Part shown: positions 28,501 to 43,500 of the stretch, in pieces
Numbering within the stretch: position 1 is the stretch's first letter
Layout of the letters: the number at the start of each line of letters is the position of its first letter
Origin: Achatina immaculata
Taxonomy: Eukaryota > Mollusca > Gastropoda > Stylommatophora > Achatinidae
NCBI GenBank assembly: GCA_009760885.1
Contig: CM019719.1
Span: 38,218,584 to 38,282,583 of the forward strand
Direction: 5' to 3'
DNA: 64,000 nucleotides
Program-made: the position numbers and the translations under genes
The notes under the pieces: generated by a model
What the model was told of the DNA's origin: nothing
The model's input: the letters and a program-made list of their open reading frames with translations, nothing else
Database searches by the model: none

Positions 28501-31500
28501 GTCTTGTCTAGGTCAATGACATAGTCAAGTTGCAAGGCACTAAACAAAGATGTGTTTTTCTGGCATTTTCTGAACATAGAATAGATAGTAAAGAGTTATA
28601 AAAAAAAAAAACAACAAAAAAAAAAAACACTACTGGAACTAAAAGTATGTATAAATACTCATTTATACTCATGTATTTATAAAGGCATGGTCATTGGAGG
28701 CACAATATTCCCACACAAAGAGATACATAAAACAACATGGATATCTCCAGATGATAGAACTAGAAACCAGATAGACCATTTTTGTATTAGAAAGCAATAC
28801 AGAACATCTCTCATGGATGTAAGGGCTTATAGGGGTGCAGATGTCAACAGTGATCACAACCTGTGCATAGGGAAAATAAAACTAAAATTGAAAAGTCAAC
28901 ACAAGAAATCAGTACACAGAAAGATAAACATCCACAGCCTACAAGAAGAAAATACTAACATTAATTTCAATCAGGAACTTGCCAATCATTCCAAAACACC
29001 CAGTGAAGTTGAGGAGATAGGTATAGATGAGTTATGGAATTCTTACAGCACAGCCATAATCACAGCAGCAAAAGTAAGCGCTGGATTGGAAAAACCAATT
29101 AGAAAAGCATGGATATCAGATAAAACATGGAAGTATATACATGAAAGACGAGCAGCCAAATTAAACATGTTGAATGCAAAAGCAGATCATGAAAGAGATT
29201 CGTCAAAAGCAAAATACAAAGACATAGACAAGAAAGTAAAAAGTTCAGCTAGAAGGGATAAAAGAGAATACATAGACAATATGGCGAAAGAGGCAGAAAA
29301 AGCAGCAAAAACAGGAGACAGCAAAACTTTATATAACATACAAAAGAGGCTAACAGGTACTATTACATCTAAAGAAAGACCAATCCTTAGCAAAACTGGA
29401 ACACTATTAACATCAAATAAAGACCAAAAGCAAAGATGGGCTGAACACTTCCAAGAAATACTCAATCGACCACACCCAAAAGAATTGTTAAACCTTGAAA
29501 CTGACTTATCAGCCCCACAACTAAATGTCAATCTAGATGAAATTAAATTGCATGAAATTGAAGCAGCAGTGAATTTAATGGCTAACAACAAAGCTGCAGG
29601 TGAAGATGAAATAACAGCCGAGATGCTAAAAGCTATCAATAGTGACAACATGAGACAACTACAGAGAATGTTTAACAAGATTTGGAAAGAAGAAAAGGTC
29701 CCTTCTAATTGGAAGAAGGGAATCATTGTTAAAATACCAAAAAAGGGCAACCTTAGTGACTGTAACAACTGGAGAGGCGTAACCTTAATATCAGTTGTGT
29801 CAAAAGTATTTTGCAAGGTCATTTTGAATAGACTCAAAGATATAGTGGATACTGCAATGAGAGAAGAACAAGCAGGATTTCGAAAAGGGAGAAGCTGTCT
29901 CGACCAGATCTTTACTCTCAGAATAATACTTGAAGAACATATTGAAAAGCAAAAACCATTAATACTGAATTTCATAGATTTTAAGAAGGCATTTGATAGC
30001 ATACACAGAGATTCATTATGGAGAATTTTATGTCTATATGGAATACCATCTAAAATTGTCAACATCATTAAGGACTTATACAATGGATATGGTTGTGCAG
30101 TCAAGACAGAAGAAGGGATGAGTGAATGGTTCCAGATTGAAACAGGCGTGAAACAAGGATGTATACTGTCTCCTTTACTTTTTGGGATTACAATAGACTT
30201 CATAATGACAAAATGCTGCTCAGGTAACACAGGTATTGACTGGGTACATGGGACCCAACTAGAAGATCTTGATTTTGCTGATGACATAACTCTTATCAGT
30301 AATAATGTGAATTCCATGCAAGAAAAAACATATATCCTATCTTCACTGGCTAGCAAAATAGGACTTGAAATTAACAAGGACAAAACAAAAATAATGAAAA
30401 TTCCCATCAATCAAAATGGAAAAATACACATAGAAGGGACAGATATTGAAGAAGTCAATCAATTTGCATACCTTGGCAGCTACATAGACCAGGATGGTGA
30501 CACTAGAAAGGAAGTTAGGATCAGAATTGCAAAAGCAGCATCAATCTTCAAGAATCTTGAGAATATATGGAATTCAAAAGTTATAAGCACAAAAACCAAG
30601 TTAAGACTATTCAACTCAAATGTAATATCCACCCTCATTTATGCATGTGAAAGCTGGAAAACAACTAAAGAAATAGAAAAGAAATTAGACTCTTTTGAAA
30701 ACAAATGCCTAAGGAAAATACTCGGCATCAAGTGGAATGAATTCAAGAACAATGCAGAGATAAGACAGATGACTGAACAACAACCAGTCTCATGGGTGAT
30801 CAGGAAAAGGAGATGGACATATGTTGGTCACTTGATGAGAAGAAATGATCAGAGAATCCCAAAACAAGCTATCAAGTGGAACACAACAGGCCGAAGAAAA
30901 AGAGGCAGACCGCGTGAAACTCTGAAGAGGACATTATTAAGAGAGGCCAAGTTAACAGGCATAAAATCCTTTGATGAGGTTGAAAGACTCGCTGAAGACA
31001 GGAAAAATTGGCGAACTACTTTGCGAGCCCTATGTGACGTCTAACGGCACGGGAAGGATATAAGATATAAGATATAAGATTTATAAAGTGACAAAACTGA
31101 CAAATTTCACTCATATGCTGTCAGTCAGTCAGTCAGTCATTTGCATGTTCCTCATGGAACTTTGCCTCCCTAACAGCCATCCTGGAGGACTTCGGTTATA
31201 AGCAAGATGCCCTACTACTGATGCATCCATTTGCAGATTATCAACGATATCTTGCAGCCACTTTTGTCTTGGTCTTCCTCTCTTTCTTTTTTCCCATTAT
31301 GTACCCTTCCAAGATGGTCTTCTCTAAATTATCATGATGTTTAATGTGTCCAAAATATTTAAGTTTTCTTTGTTTAATCCTCTTTACTAGCCAGTCTTCT
31401 TCAATATTAAGTTCTTGTAGTATGGATATATTTGTTCTTTTCTGTGTCCATGATATCTGAAGAACTCTTCTGTAGCATTTACATTCAAAGGCATTTATGT

Positions 31501-34500
31501 GTTTCTCAGCTGTTTTGTTAAGTTTCCAGGTCTCATAGGCATATGTTGTGATGGGGAAAGATGCAAGCCCTTAAAAATCTTATTTTTGTAGTTCTGTCTG
31601 TTCAGCTTCTTTAGTTGTTTTACTTTTTGAAGACAAATAGATGTCCTCCTTTTAATTTCCCTCATTGTATCTCCATTATTAATTAGTAATGATCCAAGAT
31701 ATTCAAAACTCTCCATCTCTTCCAACTTTTCCCCACTGATACATATTTCTGCTGCCTTATTTGTTTTGTCAGTTGTCATCAATTTAGTTTTCTTCGCATT
31801 AACATTGAGGTTTTGCTCTTCACTAGTCTTATGGACTGACATAATTAGTTTTTCCACTCCTTATATATTCTGTAGCAAAAGGAAATCCAAAATCATACTG
31901 GTGTCCAAACCATTTCATTTAAATCATTCCCTCTTTTAACTTTACATCAATAATTGTTAGGAGTAAATTCTCATCACAGCAAATAAAAAAAAAAAAAGGC
32001 CGTTGAAATATAAAGCAAATTCTCTTTTCATGTAACATTCCATCACTTTTACTTTATATTTTTAGAAATGTGTTAAGAACAACAAGATAAATACAGAATT
32101 GAAGAAGCCTGTTGCTGTAGAACAGTGTTCTATGACATGTCATAATGGAAACATGAAAATGTTGAATCATCCTGTGTGGTTACCTGATTATTCATTTTAA
32201 AATGATTCATATTTATGTTTTTCTTTTGAATTTAATAATATTTAAAATTTCAGACTGACATTAAACTTACAATCTGAATGGCAGGATAACTGTGAGAACC
32301 ATTTTGATGAAATTATCTTACAGTGCATGACAAACTGCTTGAATTGTAAAGATTAAAATGATGTTGCAATGGAACAAAACTGTGGCATAAACTGGAGAAA
32401 ACACTGGCATGAACTAAGTACTCACTGAATCATATCTGACACTGACAGGTCTGGTGGCGCCCGGCTGTAAAACGATCTTATGTCAACAGCATTGTTTATC
32501 ATATCATCAAATACCTGTAGAGAGAAGCATATCATGAGCTGCTGTGACTGGCAACAGGTTAAGACTAAAGAAAGATCTACATTCAATCCTGCCAGACTTG
32601 GCTCACATTGTACCCACTTTATTCAATCCTGCCAAACTCTGCTCACATTTTACCCACTTTCTACATTCAATCCTGCCAAACTTGGCTCACATTTTACCCA
32701 CTTTCTACATTCAATCCTGCCAAACTCTGCTCACATTTTGCTTACTTTCTATATTCAATCCTGCCAAACTTTGCTCACATTTTGCTTACTTTCTACATTC
32801 AATCCTGCCAAACTTGGCTCACATTTTACCCACTCTCTACATTCAATCCTGTCAAACTCTGCTCACATTTTACCCACTTTCTAAATTTAATCCTGTCAAA
32901 CTCTGCTCACATTTTACACACTTTCTACGTTCAATCCTGTCAAACTCTGCTCACATTTTACCCACTTTCTATGTACACTTGCAAGAGCAAAATGCAATAA
33001 AAATCTGAAATGAGTTAATTAAGAAATTATGAAGATTCTTTAAATATCTGCTTACCTTAATCTGAGATGGATCATGACTCTGAAAATAGCGACATGCCTC
33101 TGTGTACACTGGGCCACCCACACAGAAGAGAACAACACAGATGATCATCAGAATCCAAGAAAAAATAAAAGTGATGGCCACACCCCTGTCAGAGTTAATA
33201 ATGAGGTCAAAGTTTACAAATAAAAAAGTTGAGACAAACTGTTTCTGTCAATGCTGTTCTATTATAATCATTCTTCTTTTGCTTCTTTTGTTCTGTTTCT
33301 CAGTCTTGGCTACTCTGTATTTTTTTTTTTCACTTGCTATGGACTGTGAGATCTGTTTGTTTTTTTGCTCACCTGCTTGTTCATTTGTTTGTTTGCTTGG
33401 TTACTTCTGTGTTTATTTGTTTGTGTTTGTTTGTGTGCATGTGCGTGAGTGAGTGAGAGAGAGAAAAGGGGGGGAAAATTTTCTTTATTCTTAAAAAACT
33501 TTACATCAACATAAACTTTAGCAAAATGTTTGCCATTGTGATCAATGGTGCTATTTTAATAGACACTACTGAATAACTAAATAATCTGTCACCAACATGT
33601 AAGAAGTTCAACTATAACTGCTACTTAGATAATATCTGATGTGTTAACCAAAAGTTACAAAGCATTACACTGTTACATTATATTATGTTACATTACACTT
33701 ACAAATAGATCATCATTACTGCACTCAGGACATGTCCATAAAATAAAGCATTTTTATCCATTTCTAGCAACTTATTTCTCTATCTGTGTTTCTTACAAAT
33801 TCAAAAGGTGACATTTTTTTTTAATCACCACTAAACTTTAGTTTTACTGCAGTGACTTTGGTAAACACTTACGCCATCAAGAAGTTAGCACCACATCCTG
33901 TGTTGCATACTGGGGCTCCATCACCAGGTTTTTCTCCACAAACACCAAACAAGAGGCCAATATAGTACAGGACTACCACTAGCAAATATACACAGCATGC
34001 ACCAATAACCCCATAGTATCTGGAATGATGACGATAATAAGTCAGTACCCACTGCACCAGTGATAACATGTTATGAACATTATATTAGTAGAAATTTTCT
34101 TTGCCATTTATGTCAGTGTTTAATGCTACTGATGCAGTAAAAAATCATCAATTTCATCTCTTGTTCTCCTAAAAAACATTTAGACTATATTCTGCACAAA
34201 CATTTTCTTTTCCATTATACAGAGTGAATAGTGTGAAGTTGTATGCTTTGACACTTTCTCGGGCAGTTTCTGTAAAACAAATGTGTCAGGTCCCATTTTT
34301 ATAGCTCAAAAGATAGGGTTTCATGTAAGTGGTTTTCCAACCTGTTCACTTTGCATGAGACTATTAATTACACTACTCCTGCACTAATCTCTTTAAAATG
34401 TGCTGATTCAGGAAGAGAAACAACATTTTTTTCAAAGCTGGTAAATGTATTAAAACATATTTCACTTTGCAGCATAGTCTAAAAAATGGTAATGTTCTTG

Positions 34501-37500
34501 AGAAAAGTTCAGACGAAATATTTATACAGTACTACTACTATGGCTTTATCTTGTCCGTTTATGACATTCTCCAAAACAATAAAATTCTGAGCCCTTAGCT
34601 TTCAGCTGAAATGCCTTAGTGACAAAAATGAAATTACATATGACTAGTTGGAATGGAATATCCTTTGCCCAGTGTGCCTCCTGGACATCAATTTTTTTTT
34701 TTTTTTGGTGGCTAGGGCACACCCACATCATCACATTCATACAAATATAGAAGGCTAAGAGCAAAAGATAACTGTGCTAAGAGGTGGTTCCCAACCTTTT
34801 TTCAGGTCACATACCCTTGAAGCCCAATGATAACTTGCTTATGCTCCCTTACACTTTGTACTTCTTCATATATAATCAATATGATATCTAAAACACGTCC
34901 ACTGAAGAAAAAATAAGAAACCACTTACACATATTCAATGTACTGTTTTGTTTTGTTATCAGCATCATCTATTTTCTCAAATATTGTAGGAAAGTCCTGC
35001 AGCTTTTGGAGAAAATTATGAGAAAGCATAGTTAGAATACATAGCTGGTATTTATCTATGCACTAATCATCTCGTTTTCTTCTCTTCCTCCCCATCATCA
35101 TCATTATCAATCATGCTAAAATTGTTGTAAACTATATGAGGCTCCTTTAGAGCTCTAAAGTATCTGATAAGCACCATCATCCAAAAAAGATTATTTTTCT
35201 TCCCAATTGCACATTAACAGTTCAGCCACCAACTAACACATGCTTTCTTGCATTTTAAGAGTTTTAGGGTAATTTTTTTTTACCTCCTCTGACAATTATT
35301 CTACTTAAAGATGCAGTATCACTCATAGACATTTGCTTCTTTTCATAATCAGTTCCTCAGCATGTTATATATTCAAAGCAGAATATATTTATACAGAAAG
35401 CAAAAAAAAAAAAAAAAATGTAGACTTCTTGGCTTTCTGAGACTGGGGCAACATCAAAAATTAATTTTAATTATATTTCTTTACTAATTAATTTCAATCT
35501 ACTCTTAATTAACACTTCCATATTTTTCAAATTCTGATGAGATACTAGTAAAACATTACTGTTTGACAGCTGATGAAACATGAAACTGGGCCATTTTGAA
35601 GACAATTATGCATCTTAAGCAACCTTTTGATACTAAATGGTTGGCTGAAGATGAAACGACAGAATCTGATTCTCTGTAGTTAACACTCTCTCTGTACCTA
35701 TAAGTGCCAAGGGAAGAAAGCAAAAGCTTGTTTGGCTCAGCTGAAGAAAGCAAAAACCTTGTTTCTGTCATGGAAAGATAGGATTGCTGTCGATATTTCT
35801 TCTCTTGTCCTGACAATTATGTTGCTGCTTGAGAACAGTTGTCTTTGCTCCCATCCATCAATCTCAAAAACAAGTTAGGCTCAAGTTGTCATGCTGTCCA
35901 GCATGGCACAATGATACAAAGTAACTTTAGAAACTGATCTCACTAAATGAAAAAATCGTAAAAGATGGGGAAAGAAAAGAAACACTTGCCACGTCATCTT
36001 TTTGTTTTTTAAATTCAATGACACCTTTGTCGATCTCCTCTCTGATACTGTCGATAGCAACTCTTGCATCTGGAAGAAAAAGACATCTTTTTTTTTACCT
36101 ACAGAGATTTCTGACAGTGGCATAACATACTCCTAATATAAAGATACTCTGTTAACAATACTTTACAGACACAAAAAAAATGTTTTATTTTTTTACTTGT
36201 AGCATCTGCTTCTATCTTTATTTCTGTCTTTTCTTGCTGACAGTTACATGATCATCAAACTGTTGTCTTGTTACTAACAAAAAATCTTATTCCCATCATT
36301 TTTTTTATATAGATTCCAAACATGTATTCAAAATATTATTACAGTAGAATAAAAAAATAAACTACGTGATCAATTTCTATGATTTTACCATTTGTTTTGT
36401 TCTGTACTTGTCCCCGAGCTTCATTTTTTGCATCATTTAATGACTTTTCAGCCTGCAAAAAACAACTGATGTTAATGATAAGGCCCAACACTGTCAGTCA
36501 GCAGTTTCCAATACTTGGGACATTTTTCTCATTTATGAGCATTGGTGTAAAAGAAAACAAACAAAAATCAAGAAGCACTGGAATAAATGGGGTTTGAAGA
36601 AACTCATGATGAAAGAAAGAAAAAAAAACAAAACCGCTGAGCACAGTATTTTGCCCATGTAAAAAGGCAACACAAAACAGTGAACACTACATTGAAGGAT
36701 AAAGTTTGGGGGGGGGGGGGGGGGGGGAGAGAGAGAAATGCAGAAAATGACAATAATGCAAATGACTGACAACCTGAAGAGATGGCCATAAATAAGCTTG
36801 ACCAGGTGCACAATGTAGGCAAGAGGCAGGGATCAGTTTGTCTTAAAGAGGAAAACAACTATACAGTTCTTAAGATTATCACAGAATGTGACAGAGCAAA
36901 GCGCACATTTTCCCCTAACAGTATCCTCACTGAGAAGACAATGGCAAACACTGTTTTGTGGATACATTTATGAAACAACCAAACAATGTCACCTGAAACA
37001 AAACACTAGTTAAATGTAGAATCATCAACAAAAGTTTATGCACACAATGATATCGTTGTCAAAGCATATAATTCTGAGAAACTGTTGTGGGAAAATCTGG
37101 TGAAATATAAGGAAAACACAACATTGTAGACATATGTAAAATCACTGGTTGTGAGGTAAAGATGACATAGAACACAGTTACCCTGATCAAGAGAGAAATG
37201 AAATCTTACCCAGAATATACAGTTATGATATTAATTAATTGGTTAATTGGTCAAAGTTATGAAGGTCAGTTATATGGCTGAGATCATACAAGTCTACGAA
37301 CCTAAAAGAATGTCAATTAATGCTGTCTTGCAATATTATTTTATTTTTTACATATCATTAACTCTCCCTCTCTCTGTCTCTGTCTCACCCTCTGAACCTT
37401 AAGTGCCAAGGGCACATAGGGCTTCCACAAGGGTTTTCCATAAACACCCATCCTTTGCCTTTTTTTCTGCTCTTGCCCAGGTGTGCCCTCTATTGCTCAA

Positions 37501-40500
37501 CATCCTTTCTGTTGTTCTTCTCCATGTCTCTTTTGGTCTACCTTTACTTCTGTTCCCCTGTGGTGTCCATCTTTTTGCTATTTTTTATAGTGAGTTGTCA
37601 GTCATTCAGAGCACGTGTCCCAACCATTGCCAGCATCTTTTCTCAATAATTGATGTCAGTAGCTTCATCTGCATTTCTGCCAACAAGATGTTATTTCTTA
37701 TGGTGTTTGGCCAAAATATTCTAATTCTTCATAAACATTTAGTCTGGAAAGAATTCAACTTGTTTTCTATGGTTTTGGTGATTTTCTAGCATTCACTTCC
37801 ATAGAGTAGTACACTTAGAACATTACTTTTAAATACCCTGATTTTCATCTTTGTGCTTAGTTTTTTTAGATTTCCATATAGTCTGCAGCATTGCAAAAGC
37901 CTGGTTTGCTCTAGTAAGTCTGCTGTTGATGTCCTCTGTGCTGTCCTCATTTTCTAATACTCTACTGCCAAGATAAACAAATTCGTTGACCTCCTCCACT
38001 AACTTGCTATCTACTCTGAGTACATTTCTGTTGTTCACATTTTGCTTCATTAACTTTATCTTTCCTACATTGATCTTTAATCCTATGTTGTTTGCATTCT
38101 GAGTTAGCTTGTTTATTTCATCTTGCATATCTCTGTGACTGCTTGATAGCAGACATATGAAATTGTTAACTGATCACTGCTTAAGTTTCTACCTAGAATT
38201 TTTGAACACAAGGTGAATGGAAGGACATGTTCAGTTCGTATGCAGTCTTGAACAAGTGAGACAAATGATCTGTAAGTGATCTTTTGTTTGGATAATGTGA
38301 GTATGAACAACTGTAGCAATCATGAACTTGATAAATCTGCATGAATAATATGATGCATAGGAAGTATATTTCTTTGCACTAAGTGACAGTGACGATCAAT
38401 AATATGAGCCAAACACAATCTGTTACCGCTCTATGAACAACTATGTGTGATTACACACATTCTGATTGATATCTGAACTGTTACTGAATAAATCAGCATT
38501 ATATCAACTTGGTGAAGGGCTTAATTTACTTGATCAAACTATGAACCTGCGATCTCATTTAAGTGTTGAGAGGACTAAGTCATATATAATATCACTGATC
38601 CAAGAACCCAGCTTAAATGAGAATGAAACTACACAATCATGATCATCAATGTAGATGGACAGTCATATGTGTGAATATGTGAAGAAACTTGATGAAATAA
38701 TGTATATCTTTTTTTTTTCTGATTTAGAATTAAGGAATTTAGTGACTGTGATTATATATGATGATAAACTGGCATATGATGCATCAATGAAAATTAGGGA
38801 ATGGTTTGACAGTATAAAGTTTATTATTGATGAACACTGAATAAGGAGTTTGTCAACTAAAAATTAGCACTGTTGAGATTAATGTCTTTTACTATCTCTA
38901 ATAAGATATGTTTATAAATTTTAGATAATTATATTTTGAAAGATTATATTGCAGGAACCAATCTGTTGAATGTTATAAGTTAATTTCTAGAAAAAAGAGC
39001 ATGCACTGTCGCAGCCAATGTAGAAATACTGTTAAGTAATTAATATTAGGCTACTTTCACAAGCCAGGGAAAACCTCGAAAATGATTACAGCCTAATTCT
39101 CCCTTCTAGAGAATCATATGATGATGATAACATGTCTACACTCTGATAAATTCACAGCCAATATGTTACACAGCTCAGTGAAGTTTTATGATCAGAAATA
39201 TTTTATGGCGATGACTTCAAACATGTATGTAATTATAAACTGAGGTTTTCAAGATAATTAAGGCAAAGTGCATAAGAGATGGAAATATACAAATCATCAA
39301 ATTTAGTAAAGTGAAATATTTTTAAATCTAGTATTAGCATACTATATGCTCCAACCTATACAAATGGGGTTTATCAGAAGACACAAAGTGCCTTCTCTAC
39401 AATGAAAGGCAAACACTGGAACATGTGCTGTCAGCATGCAGAGTATCATTAGGTCAAGGACCCTACACCTGGCCGCACAACAGAGTGCTGCAGGAACTAG
39501 TAGCCATTGTAGACAGGGCAAAAGATAAAGCAAATAACAGCAAAAGAGCTGAGATCCCACCTAAATACTTCATAGGCTCTGATATGACATCGAATATTGA
39601 AATCAGGGACATTCCCTTACCATCACTGCTAGGTAGTAGAAATGACTGGGATGTGATAGCAGACCTACTAGGAAGAAGAGAATACCCGACGGCCATTAAG
39701 AACACAGGAATGCATCCGGACATTGTAGTCCATAGAAAAACAGGAACTAATGATGACTGAGCTTATGGTTCCGTATGAAACAAGAATAGAGGAGCAGCAT
39801 CTATTCAAATGTGAGAAATACAACGATCTAGTCAAGCAACTGAAGCAGGGGGCAGGAGTCAGGGCAAAAGTGATAGCTGGATAAGTTGGAGCAAGAGGAT
39901 TTGTAGCAACATCAGCATACGACCTATGTAAGCAACTGGGCATAAAGGGACAAGCAAGAGCAAGGGCATTGAAAAGCCTTTCAGAAACAGCAGAAAAGGC
40001 TTCATGCTGGCTGTGGAGTATGAAAAACAAGCATTGAGAACATAAATAACTGTCGCTGCCAATACCAGTCCTCCATGGTTAAATCACTAAAGACGCACTT
40101 CAAAAGTGTAGTGCCAACTCAATCCCGGGACAAAAAAGCAACAACTCACAAGACCTCTGGGAGTAATGACCCAGAGGGGCCCGCCCCCCTTAGAATGTCT
40201 CAGGAGTTTAATAGGGCTGAAACACTTGTCTGATGGGGGGTACTTCCTCTGATGATCTGAAGGAGTTGTGTTGTTGTTCCGCTCTCTGTAGTAGAGTTTC
40301 CTGCATACTGTATTTTAAAATCACCAATTAATGCAGTACAGCCTAACTACTGAAACAGTTGACTAAATCCTCTGTATCTGAAATTCACTGTTGCTTCAGT
40401 GTGTGTACACATACACACAGGCTTTAACAAAAATAGTGAACCATAGCCTGAGATATCTTATTCACCTACCTCAGCCACATACTGGTACATGTCAAGTGCA

Positions 40501-43500
40501 TTGGCAACCTTCTTTGATTCATTGCTAAGTTTATCCAGCTGAAGAAACACACAAGAACAAGGTAAGTCAATATTTAATGGTGACAGAATGGGGGGGGGGG
40601 GGACCACAGAAGTAAAATACACTGTATTTTCCTTTATTTCTTTGCTAACAATCACATTCCTAACATTAAATAATATAACTGCTGAAACTAAACTTTCAGC
40701 ATGAAACTTCAGATTCTTTCAGTTTATCTAATTTTTTTTTTTTAAAAGGTAGCTCTGCTATCGGGATTTAATATTTAAATTACTAAAGGATAGGATTTTT
40801 TTTCACATCATTTCTATTCTGAAATATTGACTTTTTATTAACACTAACTTTTCATACTCACAAATAAAACAATTTTTTTTCTTTAAAGGTAGGTCTGCTA
40901 ACAAGATTTGATATTTAAATTACTAAAGGATAGGATTTTTTTTTCACATTATTTCTACTCTGAAATCTTATCTTATATCTTATATCCTTCCCGTGCCGTT
41001 AAATGTCACATAGGGCTCGCGAGGTAGCTTGCCAATTTTTCCTGTCTTCGGCGAGCCTTTCAACCTCATCAAGGGATTTTATGTCTATTAATTTGGCCTC
41101 TCTTAACAGTGTCCTCTTCAGAGTTTCATGCAGTCTGCTTCTTTTTCTTTGGCCTGTTGTGTTCCACTTTATACCTTGTTTTGGGATTCTCTGATCATTT
41201 CTTCTCATCACGTGACCAACATATGTCCATCTCCTTTTCCTGATCACCCATGATATTGGTTTTTGTTTAGTCATCTGTCTTATCTCTGCATTGTTCTTGA
41301 ATTCGTTCCACTTGATGCCGAGTATTTTCCTTATGCATTTGTTTTCAAAAGAGTCTAATTTCTTGTCCATTTCTTTAGTTGTTTTCCAGCTTTCGAATGC
41401 ATAAATGAGGGTGGATATTACATTTAAATTGAATAGTCTTAACTTGGTTTTTGTGCTTATAACTTTTGAATGTCATATGTTCTCAAGATTCTTGAAGATC
41501 GATTCTGCTTTTGCAATTCTAATTCTAACTTCTTTTCTGGTGTCACCATCCTGGTCTCTGTAGCTGCCAAGGTATACTCTGAAATACTGACCTTTTACTA
41601 ACACTAACTTCTCATACTCAAAAATAAAACAATTTTTTTTCTTTCTCATTTTTTTCCTATTTATCCACTGTGACTTTGGCAAATTCCCATTTGTATGTGA
41701 CTCAACTTCGCATGATACAGAATTATTTTGTCCTTCATTCTCTGGGCACCAGAGCAACAAAGTGGTTAGTGCACTAGTCTCTCACAGCTGCTCCTACAGC
41801 ATAATAAGGCTACCTTTACCATACCCTCATTCTCTAACAAATACGTGTGCAGAGTAATCCATAGTGCAGTGCTATTCTCATATTCAGAAGCAAAATTTCC
41901 TCAACATTTTGTGATGTGTACCCATTCATACAGCCAATGTGAATGTAGGGAGCCACATAGCCAAGACCAATCAAGAAATTGTGTTACTACTGATTTAGCC
42001 AATTCTACCCTCCTTTTATCTAAGATTTATTTAGAACTATTTTCTGCATATCTGTAAGCTACATCTTTCAGGTTTCACAAGACGCAGTAGCCATTACACA
42101 GTGAACAATTGTTCACAATAGAGCTCATTTGTTAGATAAGTTTCCACAGAGAAACACTTCATCGACTCTTAAAACAAACAGAAAAAAAAAAAAATCACGT
42201 CAGCTTATCTGACTGGAGGACAATATTGTTTCATAATTTTATTTCCTTTTGATCCTTGGCTGAATATGCTATCTTACTCAGTTCATTCAGAGTTCATTAA
42301 ACCAGAGCTTCATTCAAATGCAACTTTAATTTAATTCTTTAACTCTTATACTACCGTGGGCCATTTAAAATGGCCTTTTAAAAAAATATATATATAACTA
42401 AAAAGGTAACCGCAGCCATATGGTTTTGTTCCATAGTTGGGAGTTTATAATTTTTATATCCAATTACAAATGTAGACAAAATGGCAGTTATAACCCATTT
42501 ACCTATAAACTCCAAAACAGGCATTTTTACTTCTGTAAATAACACCATAGAAAACTATTATGCCCTGATGTAGTGAACACAGAATACAATCTGTTCTTCC
42601 AAGTACATGTTTTTCATGAACAGAAACACCACTGACTGCCTCACTGATGAAAGTGGATTAATAAGCAAGCATATATACAGTACTAATATATTACACATGT
42701 TATTTTGTCGATATCTTGAAAACTATTTCAACATATCTGATGTACTCATTTTAATTATGTGAATTTAACAACTTTTTTTTTCTGAAAAGAACTCCATGGA
42801 TAAAAGGTTTCAGAGAGTCTATAAGGGAAAAGAAATAAACCATAGGTTAGTCAGTATTTTTTTTTTGTCCTTTTTCTGTTTGAGAAACAATTCTGCACAT
42901 GGATTCCAATGATTTTTAGTCAACTTTTTCCAAAAGGAAGATATGAAATAATGATCATTGCGAACGAAGAAGAAGAAGAAGAAATAATGATCTTATTTTA
43001 TATAGAAGATAACACTGAATTAACTAAACCTTTAACATTACCTAATAATTAACAACTTACAGATGAGAAATCAGCATCTGTGTTATAATCAGATGCACTA
43101 AATCCGCTGCAGCTCTGGGATGACTTGTTACACACTCCACTGACGTTATTTTTTATATCCGCCAGTTCGCCCTGCAATGCTTTGCTGTCATTACTCAACT
43201 CTGTCAGAAGCTCACTGACTTTATCCAACTCTAGTTTTGTTTTATTTGCCTCTGGGAATGAGCAACAAAATAATATCAAACAGAATACTTCTATAAACAA
43301 AAATATGAACTTCAAGATGAACAGCATGAATAAAAGTGAAAATCAAAGCTTGAGTGAGCTGTGCCGCTAAAAGAAACACAAAACAAAAACAAAAAAATTA
43401 TTACTTGAGTGGAAAAGAATTTTTTTTTAAAAACGTGTTACCAGTATCTTTTGATATTTTGTTTGCACATGCTATAGTATTCAGTAACATTATCAGGATC

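Larger units (their letters stand above)
28570..32425 (-). other. prominin intron 13
   Basis: Contains the long family A LINE (28685-31080) and an opposed family 3 LINE (31121-31862). 31863-32425 shows nothing recognisable. Confidence 0.78.
36453..40469 (-). other. prominin intron 7
   Basis: Contains a 20-base G run with GA repeat (36708-36735), the second family B LINE (about 37356-38150) and the RLE-type LINE remnant (39340-40310). 38158-39339 shows nothing recognisable. Confidence 0.75.
40539..43060 (-). other. prominin intron 6
   Basis: Contains a 12-base G run near 40590, a local tandem duplication (40745-40966 continuing at 41586-41640) split by a family A LINE, and a possible SINE head near 41740. 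41860-43060 has nothing recognisable except short GAA repeats near 42965. Confidence 0.72.

Noticed and set aside
29187..30410. 407-codon minus-strand frame
   Set aside because: Antisense shadow of the LINE RT frame, which has all catalytic motifs on the plus strand.
32581..32972. Regular array resembling CRISPR repeats
   Set aside because: Units are directly abutting with no unique spacers; this is a eukaryotic minisatellite in an intron.
32480..33008. Three overlapping plus-strand frames of 130-154 codons
   Set aside because: All are translations of the same 44-bp tandem repeat, in three frames.
34783..34860. hAT-like terminal motif GGTGGTTCCCAACC
   Set aside because: Only one end is seen and no duplication, so it is noted in the intron entry and not called as an element.
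42334..42390. Second piggyBac-like end (TTAACTCTTATACTACC and an imperfect palindrome)
   Set aside because: The left end is suggestive, but I found no matching inverted right end or second TTAA at a plausible distance.
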